Source: Tillus elongatus (taxonomy: Eukaryota; Arthropoda; Insecta; Coleoptera; Cleridae). From it: DNA of 64,000 nucleotides. Below, in pieces: positions 20,101-38,034 of the stretch. The translations under genes and the position numbers were made by a program. How positions within the stretch are numbered: position 1 is the first letter of the stretch; each line of letters begins with the position of its first letter. Under the pieces are notes generated by a model. The model was not told the DNA's origin and made no database searches. It worked only from the letters and a program-made list of their open reading frames with translations. The stretch covers positions 61,863,968 to 61,927,967 of the forward strand of contig OZ023269.1 of the NCBI GenBank assembly GCA_964006375.1, given 5' to 3'.

Positions 20101-21601
20101 CCAAGTTTGGGACCAATCTCTTGAAATAGTTTATCATGCCAATGAATGCTCTGAGTGTTTTTAAATTTGTAGGACGTTTAAATTCTCTGATGGCCTCCAC
20201 ACGTTTTTCGTCCATTCTTATTCCCTCTTGGTCAATTACGTACCCCAAGAATACTACCTCTTTTTGATAAAACTGGCACTTCTCTAAATTTATCTTCAAA
20301 CCAGCTTCGTCTAGGTCTCTTAAAACTGTTTCAACGTGCTCTTGGTGGTCTTTTTCTTTACTGCTTATCAGTATATCATCAACATAGTGTACCACGAATT
20401 GCTCATACTTGTCCAAAATGGTGTGTAGTGCTCTTGTTAGTGCTGCACATGCGGATTGAATCCCGTAAGGCACTACTGCAAATCTATAGACTACTCCGTC
20501 TATCGTAAAACCTGTATAGTCTCGGCTATTTTCGTGTAACGGAATTAGCCAAAAACTATGCTTCAAATCAATCTTCGTAAATACTTCCGAACATGTTAAC
20601 CTTCCAAAGATTGAGTCAATGTTCGCTGGGGCTTCATACTGTGGAACTGAACAACTATTTATGTTCCTGGCGTCCAGACATAGTCTTAGCTCGCCACTAG
20701 ATTTTTTCACGACAACTACTGGATTTATATATGGGGTGTTACTGTTTTCAATTATCCCCCTCTGCTTCATTTTTAATATTTCTTCGGCTACTTCTCTTCT
20801 GTATTTATATGGAATTGGATATGACTTTGCCTTGAAATTTTCTAACCCTCTTACTTTAAACTGATGTACATAATTTTTCGCAACTCTTGTCTCATCTATA
20901 ATTAACCCTCTGTGTTTTTCTAGCACTCCCTTTATTTGCTTTATATATTTTTTTCCGCAGTTTATCTGCATATTATCCCCATTTTCTTCATATACTTCAT
21001 CATCATATCTGCTATATCTTACTTCACATATAGCTTTTTCTTTATTCTTAAAACCGTGATCTTCCATCACTGAACTATTCCTAACTACACTACCATCCTC
21101 CCCATTTACTTCATTTTCTTCAAAATTTTCCATTTTTATTCTCTCGTTGCGAATTATTATGTATCTATTCAGGTAATCAATTATAATTTTATGTCTCTCC
21201 ATTTCATCAGTGCCTATTATTATGTCATATTCCATATCGTCCATTATCAACAGCTGTAGCTCCAGTTTTTCGTTGTTTATTCCTACTTCCACAGATATCG
21301 TCTCACTAATTTCCCCAATTTTCTTTCCCCTAGCATTTACGAGTGTGATTTTTGGTATTTTTACTCTCTCCACGCTCAAATGTTGTATGATTCTTCCAGA
21401 GATAATAGAGGCTTCAGATCCTGTGTCAAATAATATTTTAATCTTTTTGTTAATTACTTCGCCCTTCAAAATTATCAAACCTACATTTTCTTCTATATTA
21501 TCTGCCTCTTTGTCGTTTTTAAAGACCTCCCTGGGGTGTTCGTATATACATGTGTTAATTGCCATGGCGTGTGGGTGATTTGCTCTTACGGGTCGGTGCA
21601 C
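20101..21601 (-). pseudogene. Gypsy pol: protease and RT, truncated
   Basis: Open for about 500 codons. Protease motif LFDTGSEASII near residue 60, then RT with PVVVVKKSSGELRLCLD, KIDLKHSFW, the YVDDILISS catalytic box and GYVIDQEG. Truncated just after NYFKRLVPNL, so RNase H and integrase are missing. Amino-acid sequence is almost identical to the forward copy (one visible difference: KHRG versus KYRG). Confidence 0.85.
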
Positions 21602-21603
21602 AT

Positions 21604-22203
21604 TTAAAAATTTGTATGGACAATGACATTGTCCATACCCCTATTTGGCAGTCTTGCTCTAGCCTCATTCACAGCATCACTCATCACCCTTCTCTCGTCC
21701 AGTGTCTCATTTCTTCTCTCGCCCATTTCTCTCATGCTATTCATCCCCATTTCTCTCTCCTGTCTGCTTTCGTATAGCTTCACCACTTGGGCTTATGGCT
21801 GTGTTTTCTTCTTGTATGTTGTTCTGCCTCAGTCTCGGATTGTTTTCATATTCTCATTTATTCCATTCATATCCCCTTTCATACTTTCCTTCATATCCAT
21901 TAAACATTGTATTACCATTTCGATGCTTGGACCGGTTTCCTTCTGTTTTTCACCTTCTTCGCTTCTAACATTCTCCATTTCATCCACTTTTATGCTCTCT
22001 TGTGACATTACTTTCACTCTTTTATCCGGATCCTCTCTCATTTCTACTTCAGGCACTCTCTCGTCATTCATTTCCACATTTTCCTGTAGCATTTCCTCAT
22101 GTACCTCCATTTCTTCTTCGTGTTCCGGTCCTCCTTCATCTCCACGATCGTGTCTGTCTCTTGATGTGGCTTTGCTCCTAGTAGTGATTTTCTTATTTGG
22201 CAT
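21604..22203 (-). pseudogene. Gag remnant of the gypsy-like element
   Basis: A 124-codon acidic, methionine-rich N-terminal part (MPNKKITTRSK start) followed in the same frame by a stop, a second stop and a 60-codon tail (VKLYESRQEREMG). It lacks capsid helices and zinc knuckle. The two stops are identical in the copies at 26400 and 28375. Confidence 0.7.
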
Positions 22204-22292
22204 TTTTCTTCCTTTTTTTTTATTTTTGATTACCCTACCTTAATGATTATTTTACCCGCGAACCTCGAAAGCTCCCACGTTTAGGCGACAAT

Positions 22293-26310
<4,018 letters not shown>

Positions 26311-26399
26311 ATTATCGCCTAAACGTGGGAGCTTTCGAGGTTCGCGGGTAAAATAATCATTAAGGCAGGGTAATCAAAAATAAAAAAAAAGGAAGAAAA

Positions 26400-26999
26400 A
26401 TGCCAAATAAGAAAATCACTACTAGGAGCAAAGCCACATCAAGAGACATACACGATCGTGGAGATGAAGGAGGACCGGAACACGAAGAAGAAATGGAGGT
26501 ACATGAGGAAATGCTACAGGAAAATGTGGAAATGAATGACGAGAGAGTGCCTGAAGTAGAAATGAGAGAGGATCCGGATAAAAGAGTGAAAGTAATGTCA
26601 CAAGAGAGCATAAAAGTGGATGAAATGGAGAATGTTAGAAGCGAAGAAGGTGAAAAACAGAAGGAAACCGGTCCAAGCATCGAAATGGTAATACAATGTT
26701 TAATGGATATGAAGGAAAGTATGAAAGGGGATATGAATGGAATAAATGAGAATATGAAAACAATCCGAGACTGAGGCAGAACAACATACAAGAAGAAAAC
26801 ACAGCCATAAGCCCAAGTGGTGAAGCTATACGAAAGCAGACAGGAGAGAGAAATGGGGATGAATAGCATGAGAGAAATGGGCGAGAGAAGAAATGAGACA
26901 CTGGACGAGAGAAGGGTGATGAGTGATGCTGTGAATGAGGCTAGAGCAAGACTGCCAAATAGGGGTATGGACAATGTCATTGTCCATACAAATTTTTAA
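26400..26999 (+). pseudogene. Gag remnant, first duplicate
   Basis: Same as the minus copy: 124 open codons, TGA at 26772, a second stop about 11 codons later, then about 60 codons to 26999, all in one frame. Overall 200 codons, while gag in this group is normally about twice that and has a capsid domain. Confidence 0.7.
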
Positions 27000-27001
27000 A
27001 T

Positions 27002-27206
27002 GTGCACCGACCCGTAAGAGCAAATCACCCACACGCCATGGCAATTAACACATGTATATACGAACACCCCAGGGAGGTCTTTAAAAACGACAAAGAGGCA
27101 GATAATATAGAAGAAAATGTAGGTTTGATAATTTTGAAGGGCGAAGTAATTAACAAAAAGATTAAAATATTATTTGACACAGGATCTGAAGCCTCTATTG
27201 CTCAGA
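27002..27206 (+). pseudogene. Start of pol, truncated by the duplication
   Basis: 68 codons identical to the start of the full pol (HRPVRANHPHAMAIN ... LFDTGSEASI), ending exactly at the duplication junction in the protease active site region. Confidence 0.85.
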
Positions 27207-28285
27207 AACATACCAGATAAACTGTGAGTAAAGTAAATAAATATTTACATTTATTGTGCGACATATCCCCAGCTTTAAAAAGAATAGTAAATAACTCGCA
27301 AAATTCAAAATACATCAAACGAAAGTAGAGAGGTCTCATCGTAAAAAAAAACAACCATCTTGGTTTGCATTTCACACACCAAGGGCTTGAAAAACAAGTA
27401 ACCATACCCAGCCAGTGAAGGGACTCGTCCATTGACTGCACGTAGTACTAAGGCATTGTATAAATCATACAAACATCAATAGGTGCCGTTACCATTTGGC
27501 TTTAGGAAGTGCGTGAGAGTCATAAATATAAGTAGTCTTAAAAATTTAAAACAAATAATACTGATCAGTTGTTTTTTATTGGCATTGTTAAAAAAATAAA
27601 CAAAGAGCTCTAAATTCAAAAGTAAGAAGTACATGATAAATAGCAAATAAGTATTGGGTTTTTTGTCAGTTGTGTTAGTTAATAAATATTCAAGTTCTGT
27701 GTGAATTGAATATTCTTGCTTCATTTTATTTTATATGTATATAAGTATTTAAAAACCAAAAACAGATAGGGTAATATATTTCAAAATTCAAAAAAATAAA
27801 CAAAGATATTTCGGACTTGAACCCACCAGCTTAAGAAGCTCCCTGTTTTAAGAGTAAGTATATCCATGCTATCAATTTGTTTATATCACATGCAGCAATA
27901 AAAGACATTGGGTACACCAGGGTGGAAGTCAAATACACGTATATTTTATAAACATTTTTTTTACAGCATAATTCACTCAACTTTACAGGTAGATAAAACT
28001 CACAAGATAAAATACACTTCGAAATTAACATCACAAAAAGCAATAAAACATATTTAAGTTAGCCACCATATCAAGTATTTCAATATACCTAATAATAATA
28101 ATATAAAACTTAAAATAAACCTTTCCCTATTTCAATTATCACCCAATAGTGGGACTTAAACAACCCTAGCTTAAATTAACTTTCTATATCAATTAGCGCC
28201 CAAAAACGTGGGACTATAATTTTCCTAGATAGATTAAATTATTACTACGTGGGACTTTAATCTTCCTAAATAACATTCTATAACA
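27207..28285 (+). repeat. Duplicated 3' part of the LTR
   Basis: Copy of 25232-26310 created by the tandem duplication. Confidence 0.85.
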
Positions 28286-28374
28286 ATTGTCGCCTAAACG
28301 TGGGAGCTTTCGAGGTTCGCGGGTAAAATAATCATTAAGGCAGGGTAATCAAAAATAAAAAAAAAGGAAGAAAA

Positions 28375-28974
28375 ATGCCAAATAAGAAAATCACTACTAG
28401 GAGCAAAGCCACATCAAGAGACAGACACGATCGTGGAGATGAAGGAGGACCGGAACACGAAGAAGAAATGGAGGTACATGAGGAAATGCTACAGGAAAAT
28501 GTGGAAATGAATGACGAGAGAGTGCCTGAAGTAGAAATGAGAGAGGATCCGGATAAAAGAGTGAAAGTAATGTCACAAGAGAGCATAAAAGTGGATGAAA
28601 TGGAGAATGTTAGAAGCGAAGAAGGTGAAAAACAGAAGGAAACCGGTCCAAGCATCGAAATGGTAATACAATGTTTAATGGATATGAAGGAAAGTATGAA
28701 AGGGGATATGAATGGAATAAATGAGAATATGAAAACAATCCGAGACTGAGGCAGAACAACATACAAGAAGAAAACACAGCCATAAGCCCAAGTGGTGAAG
28801 CTATACGAAAGCAGACAGGAGAGAGAAATGGGGATGAATAGCATGAGAGAAATGGGCGAGAGAAGAAATGAGACACTGGACGAGAGAAGGGTGATGAGTG
28901 ATGCTGTGAATGAGGCTAGAGCAAGACTGCCAAATAGGGGTATGGACAATGTCATTGTCCATACAAATTTTTAA
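28375..28974 (+). pseudogene. Gag remnant, second duplicate
   Basis: Same frame, length and internal stops as the copy at 26400. Confidence 0.7.
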
Positions 28975-28976
28975 AT

Positions 28977-31900
28977 GTGCACCGACCCGTAAGAGCAAAT
29001 CACCCACACGCCATGGCAATTAACACATGTATATACGAACACCCCAGGGAGGTCTTTAAAAACGACAAAGAGGCAGATAATATAGAAGAAAATGTAGGTT
29101 TGATAATTTTGAAGGGCGAAGTAATTAACAAAAAGATTAAAATATTATTTGACACAGGATCTGAAGCCTCTATTATCTCTGGAAGAATCATACAACATTT
29201 GAGCGTGGAGAGAGTAAAAATACCAAAAATCACACTCGTAAATGCTAGGGGAAAGAAAATTGGGGAAATTAGTGAGACGATATCTGTGGAAGTAGGAATA
29301 AACAACGAAAAACTGGAGCTACAGCTGTTGATAATGGACGATATGGAATATGACATAATAATAGGCACTGATGAAATGGAGAGACATAAAATTATAATTG
29401 ATTACCTGAATAGATACATAATAATTCGCAACGAGAGAATAAAAATGGAAAATTTTGAAGAAAATGAAGTAAATGGGGAGGATGGTAGTGTAGTTAGGAA
29501 TAGTTCAGTGATGGAAGATCACGGTTTTAAGAATAAAGAAAAAGCTATATGTGAAGTAAGATATAGCAGATATGATGATGAAGTATATGAAGAAAATGGG
29601 GATAATATGCAGATAAACTGCGGAAAAAAATATATAAAGCAAATAAAGGGAGTGCTAGAAAAATACAGAGGGTTAATTATAGATGAGACAAGAGTTGCGA
29701 AAAATTATGTACATCAGTTTAAAGTAAGAGGGTTAGAAAATTTCAAGGCAAAGTCATATCCAATTCCATATAAATACAGAAGAGAAGTAGCCGAAGAAAT
29801 ATTAAAAATGAAGCAGAGGGGGATAATTGAAAACAGTAACACCCCATATATAAATCCAGTAGTTGTCGTGAAAAAATCTAGTGGCGAGCTAAGACTATGT
29901 CTGGACGCCAGGAACATAAATAGTTGTTCAGTTCCACAGTATGAAGCCCCAGCGAACATTGACTCAATCTTTGGAAGGTTAACATGTTCGGAAGTATTTA
30001 CGAAGATTGATTTGAAGCATAGTTTTTGGCTAATTCCGTTACACGAAAATAGCCGAGACTATACAGGTTTTACGATAGACGGAGTAGTCTATAGATTTGC
30101 AGTAGTGCCTTACGGGATTCAATCCGCATGTGCAGCACTAACAAGAGCACTACACACCATTTTGGACAAGTATGAACAATTCGTGGTACACTATGTTGAT
30201 GATATACTGATAAGCAGCAAAGAAAAAGACCACCAAGAGCACGTTGAAACAGTTTTAAGAGACCTAGACGAAGCTGGTTTGAAGATAAATTTAGAGAAGT
30301 GCCAGTTTTATCAAAAAGAGGTAGTATTCTTGGGGTACGTAATTGACCAAGAGGGAATAAGAATGGACGAAAAACGTGTGGAGGCCATCAGAGAATTTAA
30401 ACGTCCTACAAATTTAAAAACACTCAGAGCATTCATTGGCATGATAAACTATTTCAAGAGATTGGTCCCAAACTTGAGCGAGAAGTTGTACCCACTTATA
30501 AACATGCTCAAGAAAAATCAAAAATGGAAATGGGACAATGAGAAAGAGGTAACATTTATCAAAATAAAAGAGGAATTTTGTAATGGACTGAAAGTTTACC
30601 ATCCTAGGTATGAATCAGAATTCACATTGAGAACGGATGCGTCAATTAACAAATTGGCAGGAGTGTTAGTACAAATGCAAGAGGGAGTGGAAGTGCCAAT
30701 ATGTTTTGTGTCGAGAGTAACGAAAGAGCACGAAAAGAAGTATAGTGTGACTGAATTAGAATTGGTGAGTGTAGTATTTTGTGTGGAGAAGCTGCGATTT
30801 TATTTGTTGGGGAATAAATTTGTGATCGAAACAGACCACCAAGCTTTGATCAGCATCCTCAAGAATAAATTCGTAAGCAATCGGATACATAGATGGGTGT
30901 TAATTATGCAAGAATACACGTATGTGAAAGGAAGTTTGAATGTAGTGGCAGATGCTTTGACGAGGGATGATGGAAAGAATGTGAATGAATCTAGACGAAT
31001 CAGATCAGGTATGAATGTTTTGACAGAAAATCAGGGTTTATTTTCAAAAGAGGTGATTGAAAGAGACCAGAGAATGCTAAGTGAGAAAGAAAAACGTGGA
31101 TGTGAAGAGAAGGAGAATGTGTTTGTCAAAACAGTGAATGGGTATGAAGTATATGTGATAACGAATGAATTGGCGAGAGAAATCAGCAAAAGTATACATG
31201 AAGAGAATGGGCATATAGGGGCACGAAAGGTATGGATGGTATTCCGAGAAAATTACATTACGAAACGAGACCTAACGTTAATAAAGGGAACATTGAGAGT
31301 TTGTAAAACATGCCAAATATATAAACACAAAAATCGACACAATGTGGGAGTACCAAAAACTATAACAGCCAATGAGTGTTTAGAAATTGTAGCCATAGAT
31401 TTCATTAGTGAGTTGATACCCAGTAGACAACAAAACAAGCATATAATGGTCATGGTTGATGTATTTTCCAAATACATCAAATTATATCCCACAAAACACA
31501 CAAACAAACACGTCGTAATGAAACTGCTAAGGTTATATATACAACAAGTAGGTACCCAAAAAACAATTTTACTGAATAACGCCACCTATTTCCAAAATGA
31601 AGCTATACAACAATTATGTGAAAGTAAAGGCATCCAAATGCAATACACGAGCATACACCCTAGTAGTAACCCAGCAGAGCGCTATATATAGGAGGTAATC
31701 AAGTATTTGAGAATGTTGATAAATGGTTACCAGAGAGAATGGGAGAATCAATTGGTGAATGTTGAAAGAATTCTGAATGAATGTCATAACTTGAACACGG
31801 AAGAGACACCTATGTATGTGATGACTGGAAGGAGGCCTGAGAGAAAATGGATAATATAAGAGAAATTGACGTATGAGAGAGTGGTTGAGAATGTAAGGAA

Positions 31901-32174
31901 GAGAATCAGGAGAAAGGCACAGAAATACTTGAGCCGACAGCGTAAGAAAATAAAAAAAGGGGTGAAGTTCAAAAAAGGAGATATTGTGATTGTGAGAGCA
32001 CACAGAGTTGGAAATCGAGAGTTGGAGAAATGTGCCAAGCTTCAACCTATATTCGAAGGGCCTTATAAAATAGAAAATGAGAAACCAGTTAACAGCTGTC
32101 TACTGACAGAGCTCCAAACGGGACAGATCAGAGGAATTTTCAACATTACAGACGTGTACAAGTTTGAACAATAG
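28977..32174 (+). pseudogene. Gypsy pol polyprotein (protease, RT, RNase H, integrase)
   Basis: Open for 904 codons (28977-31691), then continues in the same frame past a TAG at 31689 and a TAA at about 31858 to 32174. Order: retropepsin DTGSEA (residue about 60), RT with YVDD (about 406), RNase H with TDAS (about 553) and DALTR (about 660), integrase zinc finger H-x3-H...C-x2-C (about 741-782), core with AIDF (about 807). The second catalytic position is N in LNNATYF where D is usual, and the final catalytic Glu (NPAER) is present just before the stop. The C-terminal part (KFKKGDIVIV, FEGPYKI) is the usual integrase tail. RT and RNase H look intact; the integrase does not. Confidence 0.9.
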
Positions 32175-32175
32175 G

Positions 32176-34075
32176 AGGAAATTAAAACAAAAATGACCTG
32201 GGAAGTCTTTAAACTCACCAACATTTTTGAAATAAAATAACAATTCAAAATTCAAAATTAATGACCTGGGAAGTATTTAAACTCACCAACATTTTTTGAA
32301 ATAACATAATCAAAATTCAAAATTGCAGACCTGGATTAAGTCTATCAACTGAACCAAAACTAGTTCGACCAAATAACACGCCAAAATTCAAAATTTAAAG
32401 CAAATGACAAGCATGAAAGAAGAGTATAGGCAAATTCAAAACCGAGGTAGTTAACGTTAGTAATCAGCCAAGCGTGGGGAAGGATCGTACAACAAACAAG
32501 CATTAGAATTGTCCGTAAAAAAATGCAATCGAAAACAAACGAAGTAGTGGGGACAAGTTTAAACCCAAGATAAGAGGACAAGAGCTGCCAACAAATGAGG
32601 AAAAAGAAAGAAAAATATATGAAGAAAACAGATATCAAGGCCAATTATGTAAAATTCGTTAAAATTATGGAACATTTAGTAGGATAGACAACTAAATAAG
32701 GACGTCTGAATCAAGGAGTAATGGGAAAAGTCAAAAATATATATGTACGAACAGTGAAATGAATTTCATAGATGGAGAAGCTAACCAGTGAATATGTAAA
32801 CCCATAGAGGGCATATTGAGATAACGAAAATAGATATAGATGATTATGTGCACAGTAGTTGCAAGAAAATATAGATATTAAAGCAGAAAAGAAGCGAAAT
32901 GCGGTAAACAATTAAAAATAAGCGGAAATATAGGGGATTGAGATGAAAAGTCCAGTAATAGGAGCATATATCGACTGATAAATAGTAGTTTCAGACTAAT
33001 AATATAAAAAAAAGTTGGTTATCAGAATAATCAAGCGAATGATAAAGAAAAAGACCTATTATCTAATGAAACGTAGGGTAACTCGAAATGGCAGCTATAA
33101 TTTAAAAAAAAGGGTTTAAATATTGGGGTGATTACGAACATTTAATAAAAATGGTTTGAATGTATGCATACGAACACACGATATTGGAAATTAAAATTAC
33201 TCGGTAATGAATAAAGGCAAGTACGAAGCCCTAAATTACAAAAGCAAACAGGGGCGAAAAATAAATATATGTATAAATATGGATCCAAAATTCTGAAAAT
33301 GACCAAAGAATTGTAAAAATTTTTGAAACTAAATTTAGCCTTGACATAGTCAATTAACAACATTTTTTCATTAAATGTTGATGGCATTTCTTATAGCATA
33401 CAACATGCAAACTTAATAACTAAGTCGAACGTTGCTTGGGCAAACGTGACATTAAAAAAGGAATATAAGTTGAAGAAATTCCAGACGAACAAAGCACTGA
33501 CATCACACATATTTTTTTAAAGCACTTAAACTAACGAAGCACTATTTTAAATAAAGGCCATAAACACTTCGAAGAACTGAACACTTGTGATGCTGGAACA
33601 AACATGCAGCAATAATGACAACAGGATCAGTATTCGACAGTAGCAGAAATTAGCAGGCACAGTAGTATTTTTCTTAAAATAATTGCGGGCACAGCAGTGG
33701 TCTTCAAAAACATAATTGACAAAATATTGGCACAGCGGTGTTCTTATAAAACAATTAAAGGCACGCTAGTGTTCCTCTAAATTGTAGGCACGCTAGTATC
33801 TTTTTAAACATGATTATAAGCACAATAATGTCTCTCATGCATAAGTGCATCTGACACGTAAATATAATAACTTTTCATGTTCGCAGCTAGATCACTTGAG
33901 TCTCAGATGATAGTTCTGATTTCAAAGCATAACTTGTTTCCGTAATCTGAAATGAAAAAAAAATGTATTAAGGGAGAAAAAGATTATATTGCTATAAACT
34001 AAAAGCGTGAATAAAATTTTTTCCTAGCTTCAGAAGGCAAGCCTCTAAAGCAGTAAAAACTTATTATTGGGGATT
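32176..34075 (+). other. Non-coding 3' region of the gypsy-like element with short tandem repeats
   Basis: No env or other gene is recognisable. Two kinds of repeat are visible: a unit of about 68 bp (ATGACCTGGGAAGT, TTTAAACTCACCAACATTTTT) at 32190-32335, and six degenerate units starting GGCAC-AGCAGTGTTCTT at 33656-33840. A purine-rich TTGGGGATT directly precedes the 3' LTR at 34068-34076 and may act as the polypurine tract. Confidence 0.6.
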
Positions 34076-35991
34076 TGATATGGTTACTAAAGGGGGCCAC
34101 ATATACACATACATAAACACATTTTACCACAAATTATACTAAACACAAACAACAACTTACCTTTGGTGTATGCAATGTTTTTGCACTGTAAGGCAGGGAG
34201 AAACTAAATTTTACAGATATATATGTGTTAAAAGGAGGCAAGGCAGGTGTAAATGTATGACAAGTTTAATTAGATAGTTTAAGGTATTATTGTTTGATAG
34301 CTGTTATGTAATTTAAGATGTTATTGTTTGTTAGAATTAAGGATATTGTTTGCTAAAAGTAAGAATGTCATGTAATCTAGATATAAGATACAAAAACTAT
34401 AAAGCAGATAATGTAAATAATGGACAATACAAACTGTATAAGTAGTTTTTAGCTAGGTTAAGATGTCAAAATTTGAGTGATAGATTTAGGAATGTCATGT
34501 CATAACCTAGATGTAAGTCAGCTGGTTTTATTTAGGACAGACGTCAAACTGACACTAAAATTATAGTTAGGTTAATTATTCTGTCATTGACTAACAACAA
34601 TGTATGTATCCGAGGAGATGATGGGAAAGAATTATTGTGTTAAAAATTTGTTAGGATATTTTATTTGAAGCAGGCATAAAGCAGTTTTTTGATTAGTTAC
34701 GCGGGTTACAATGAAAAATAATAAACAGATGGAAAAATTTTGATAAAAGTATCAGATTGAAAATTTTTGAGATGAAAAAAGATTGAGATTATTATTAAAT
34801 TATTAGACGGGGACATTTTTATTAAAAGATTAGATAGATTGAAAATTTTTGATATTAAAAAGGGATTGAAATATTTTTATAAAATTTAAAACGAGAAGGA
34901 GGTACATTTTTGAAGAGAAGTAAACAATCAAAAGGAGTCACAACACGGAAGCTCAGAAACATACCAGATAAACTGTGAGTAAAGTAAATAAATATTTACA
35001 TTTATTGTGCGACATATCCCCAGCTTCAAAAAGAATAGTAAATAACTCGCAAAATTCAAAATACATCAAACGAAAGTAGAGAGGTCTCATCGTAAAAAAA
35101 AAACAACCATCTTGGTTTGCATTTCACACACCAAGGGCTTGAAAAACCAGTAACCATACCCAGCCAGTGAAGGGACTCGTCCATTGACTGCACGTAGTAC
35201 TAAGGCATTGTATAAATCATACAAACATCAATAGGTGCCGTTACCATTTGGCTTTAGGAAGTGCGTGAGAGTCATAAATCTAAGTAGTCTTAAAAATTTA
35301 AAACAAATAATACTGATCAGTTTTTTTTTATTGGCATTGTTAAAAAAATAAACAAAGAGCTCTAAATTCAAAAGTAAGAAGTACATGATAAATAGCAAAT
35401 AAGTATTGGGTTTTTTGTCAGTTTTGTTAGTTAATAAATATTCAAGTTCTGTGTGAATTTAATATTCTTGCTTCATTTTATTTTATATGTATATAAGTAT
35501 TTAAAAACCAAAAACAGATAGGGTAATATATTTCAAAATTCAAAAAAAAAACAAAGATATTTCGGACTTGAACCCACCAGCTTAAGAAGCTCCCTGTTTT
35601 AAGAGTAAGTATATCCATGCTATCAATTTGTTTATATCACATGCAGCAATAAAAGACATTGGGTACACCAGGGTGGAAGTCAAATACACGTATATTTTAT
35701 AAACATTTTTTTTACAGCATAATTCACTCAACTTTACAGGTAGATAAAACTCACAAGATAAATTACACTTCGAAATTAACATCACAAAAAGCAATAAAAC
35801 ATATTTAAGTTAGCCACCATATCAAGTATTTCAATATACCTAATAATAATAATATAAAACTTAAAATAAACCTTTCCCTATTTCAATTATCACCCAATAG
35901 TGGGACTTAAACAACCCTAGCTTAAATTAACTTTCTATATCAATTAGCGCCCAAAAACGTGGGACTTTAATCTTCCTAAATAACATTCTAT

Positions 35992-35993
<2 letters not shown>
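34076..35993 (+). repeat. 3' LTR
   Basis: Matches 24354-26310, with a deletion of about 40 bp that removes one of the serial GTGGGAC modules (35960-35968), and ends TTCTATAACA before (AT)n. Confidence 0.8.

Positions 35994-36083
<90 letters not shown>
35994..36083. repeat. (AT)n microsatellite
   Basis: Pure AT tract between the gypsy-like 3' LTR and the Polinton-like fragment. Confidence 0.95.
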
Positions 36084-36084
<1 letters not shown>

Positions 36085-36086
<2 letters not shown>

Positions 36087-36260
36087 GATGACATAAATTA
36101 GATGGTTGATCGACTTAGACTTTTAGTGGCTTCTCAAGTTGCTGGTAATAATGCTCATAACAACGAAATTCAGTTTAAAAATATACCAAATGAAGTCAAA
36201 GTCATAGTACCCGGCACTCAAAAAATCATCAAAAGTGAATGTGAACCTAGTAAATGACAC
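36085..36260 (+). pseudogene. Polinton-like accessory gene, C-terminal fragment
   Basis: Plus strand reads MVDRLRLLVASQVAGNNAH, the C-terminal motif of the GTxxLWEL protein seen on the minus strand at 8195-8235 and 18250-18330. The first about 35 bases are also the reverse complement of 19880-19914, on the other side of the gypsy-like complex. Confidence 0.5.
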
Positions 36261-37418
<1,158 letters not shown>

Positions 37419-37489
37419 GCTTAAATATCTGCCATAGCTTTAGTCACCTCTTCATCATTTTTAGATCTAAGAGAGCGAGTCCACACATA

Positions 37490-37650
37490 CTTTCAAAATC
37501 AATCTACCACATTCATTACGTCTACGTTTAAAGCTTATTCTTGCAGGTTTATATAATTCATCAATAATTGGCTTTTTAGTATCAGATGGTTGATATGTTA
37601 ATCCAGCTGATTCAGTATCTTACTTAGATCTTTATTCTTTGGTATATCAA
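37490..37650 (-). pseudogene. Possible Polinton-like integrase, N-terminal fragment
   Basis: The minus strand reads ESAGLTYQPSDTKKPIIDEL followed by [13 protein letters not shown] basic ARxxFKRRR box near the start is typical of the retroviral-type integrase of Polinton-like elements as I recall it. No catalytic residues are present. 37651-38034 shows nothing recognisable. Confidence 0.35.
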
Positions 37651-38034
37651 TATCATGCAGCACATAGGAAGTTAAAATTTTCAATTGTCTTCAAACGTAC
37701 TTTTAAGAATAGCTAGCTCTGTTAGCCCAGTACGATAACCCGGGAAAAACTGGGTTACCTACGAAAAAACATATAATAAGCAAAACAAAACCTAAAGTAG
37801 AAACATCTAATTTTAGATGAACTTACTCATCATTATAGAAGCTTGCTAACCATACAACCTAACATTTACGACTTTCTTTCACCGGCACACATTGATCAAA
37901 TCATAAGCGCAGCAACGAGAAAACTACGACACCGATACTTCGGTCAGAAATTGGTCACAGTGAGAAATATATTTATCTGTACAGCTACTTCACAATAACA
38001 GAGGTAACGCAATATATTATTTATATATGTAGAG

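Noticed and set aside
21623..22243. 206-codon Ser/Phe-rich frame, repeated at 26360-26980 and 28335-28955
   Set aside because: It is the antisense of the gag remnant; the leader, gag start and pol order fit the other strand.
31614..32045. 143-codon minus-strand frame
   Set aside because: Shadow of the integrase C-terminus on the plus strand.
32360..33387. Possible env gene between pol and the 3' LTR
   Set aside because: Only short antisense frames, no signal peptide, cleavage site or membrane anchor on the plus strand.
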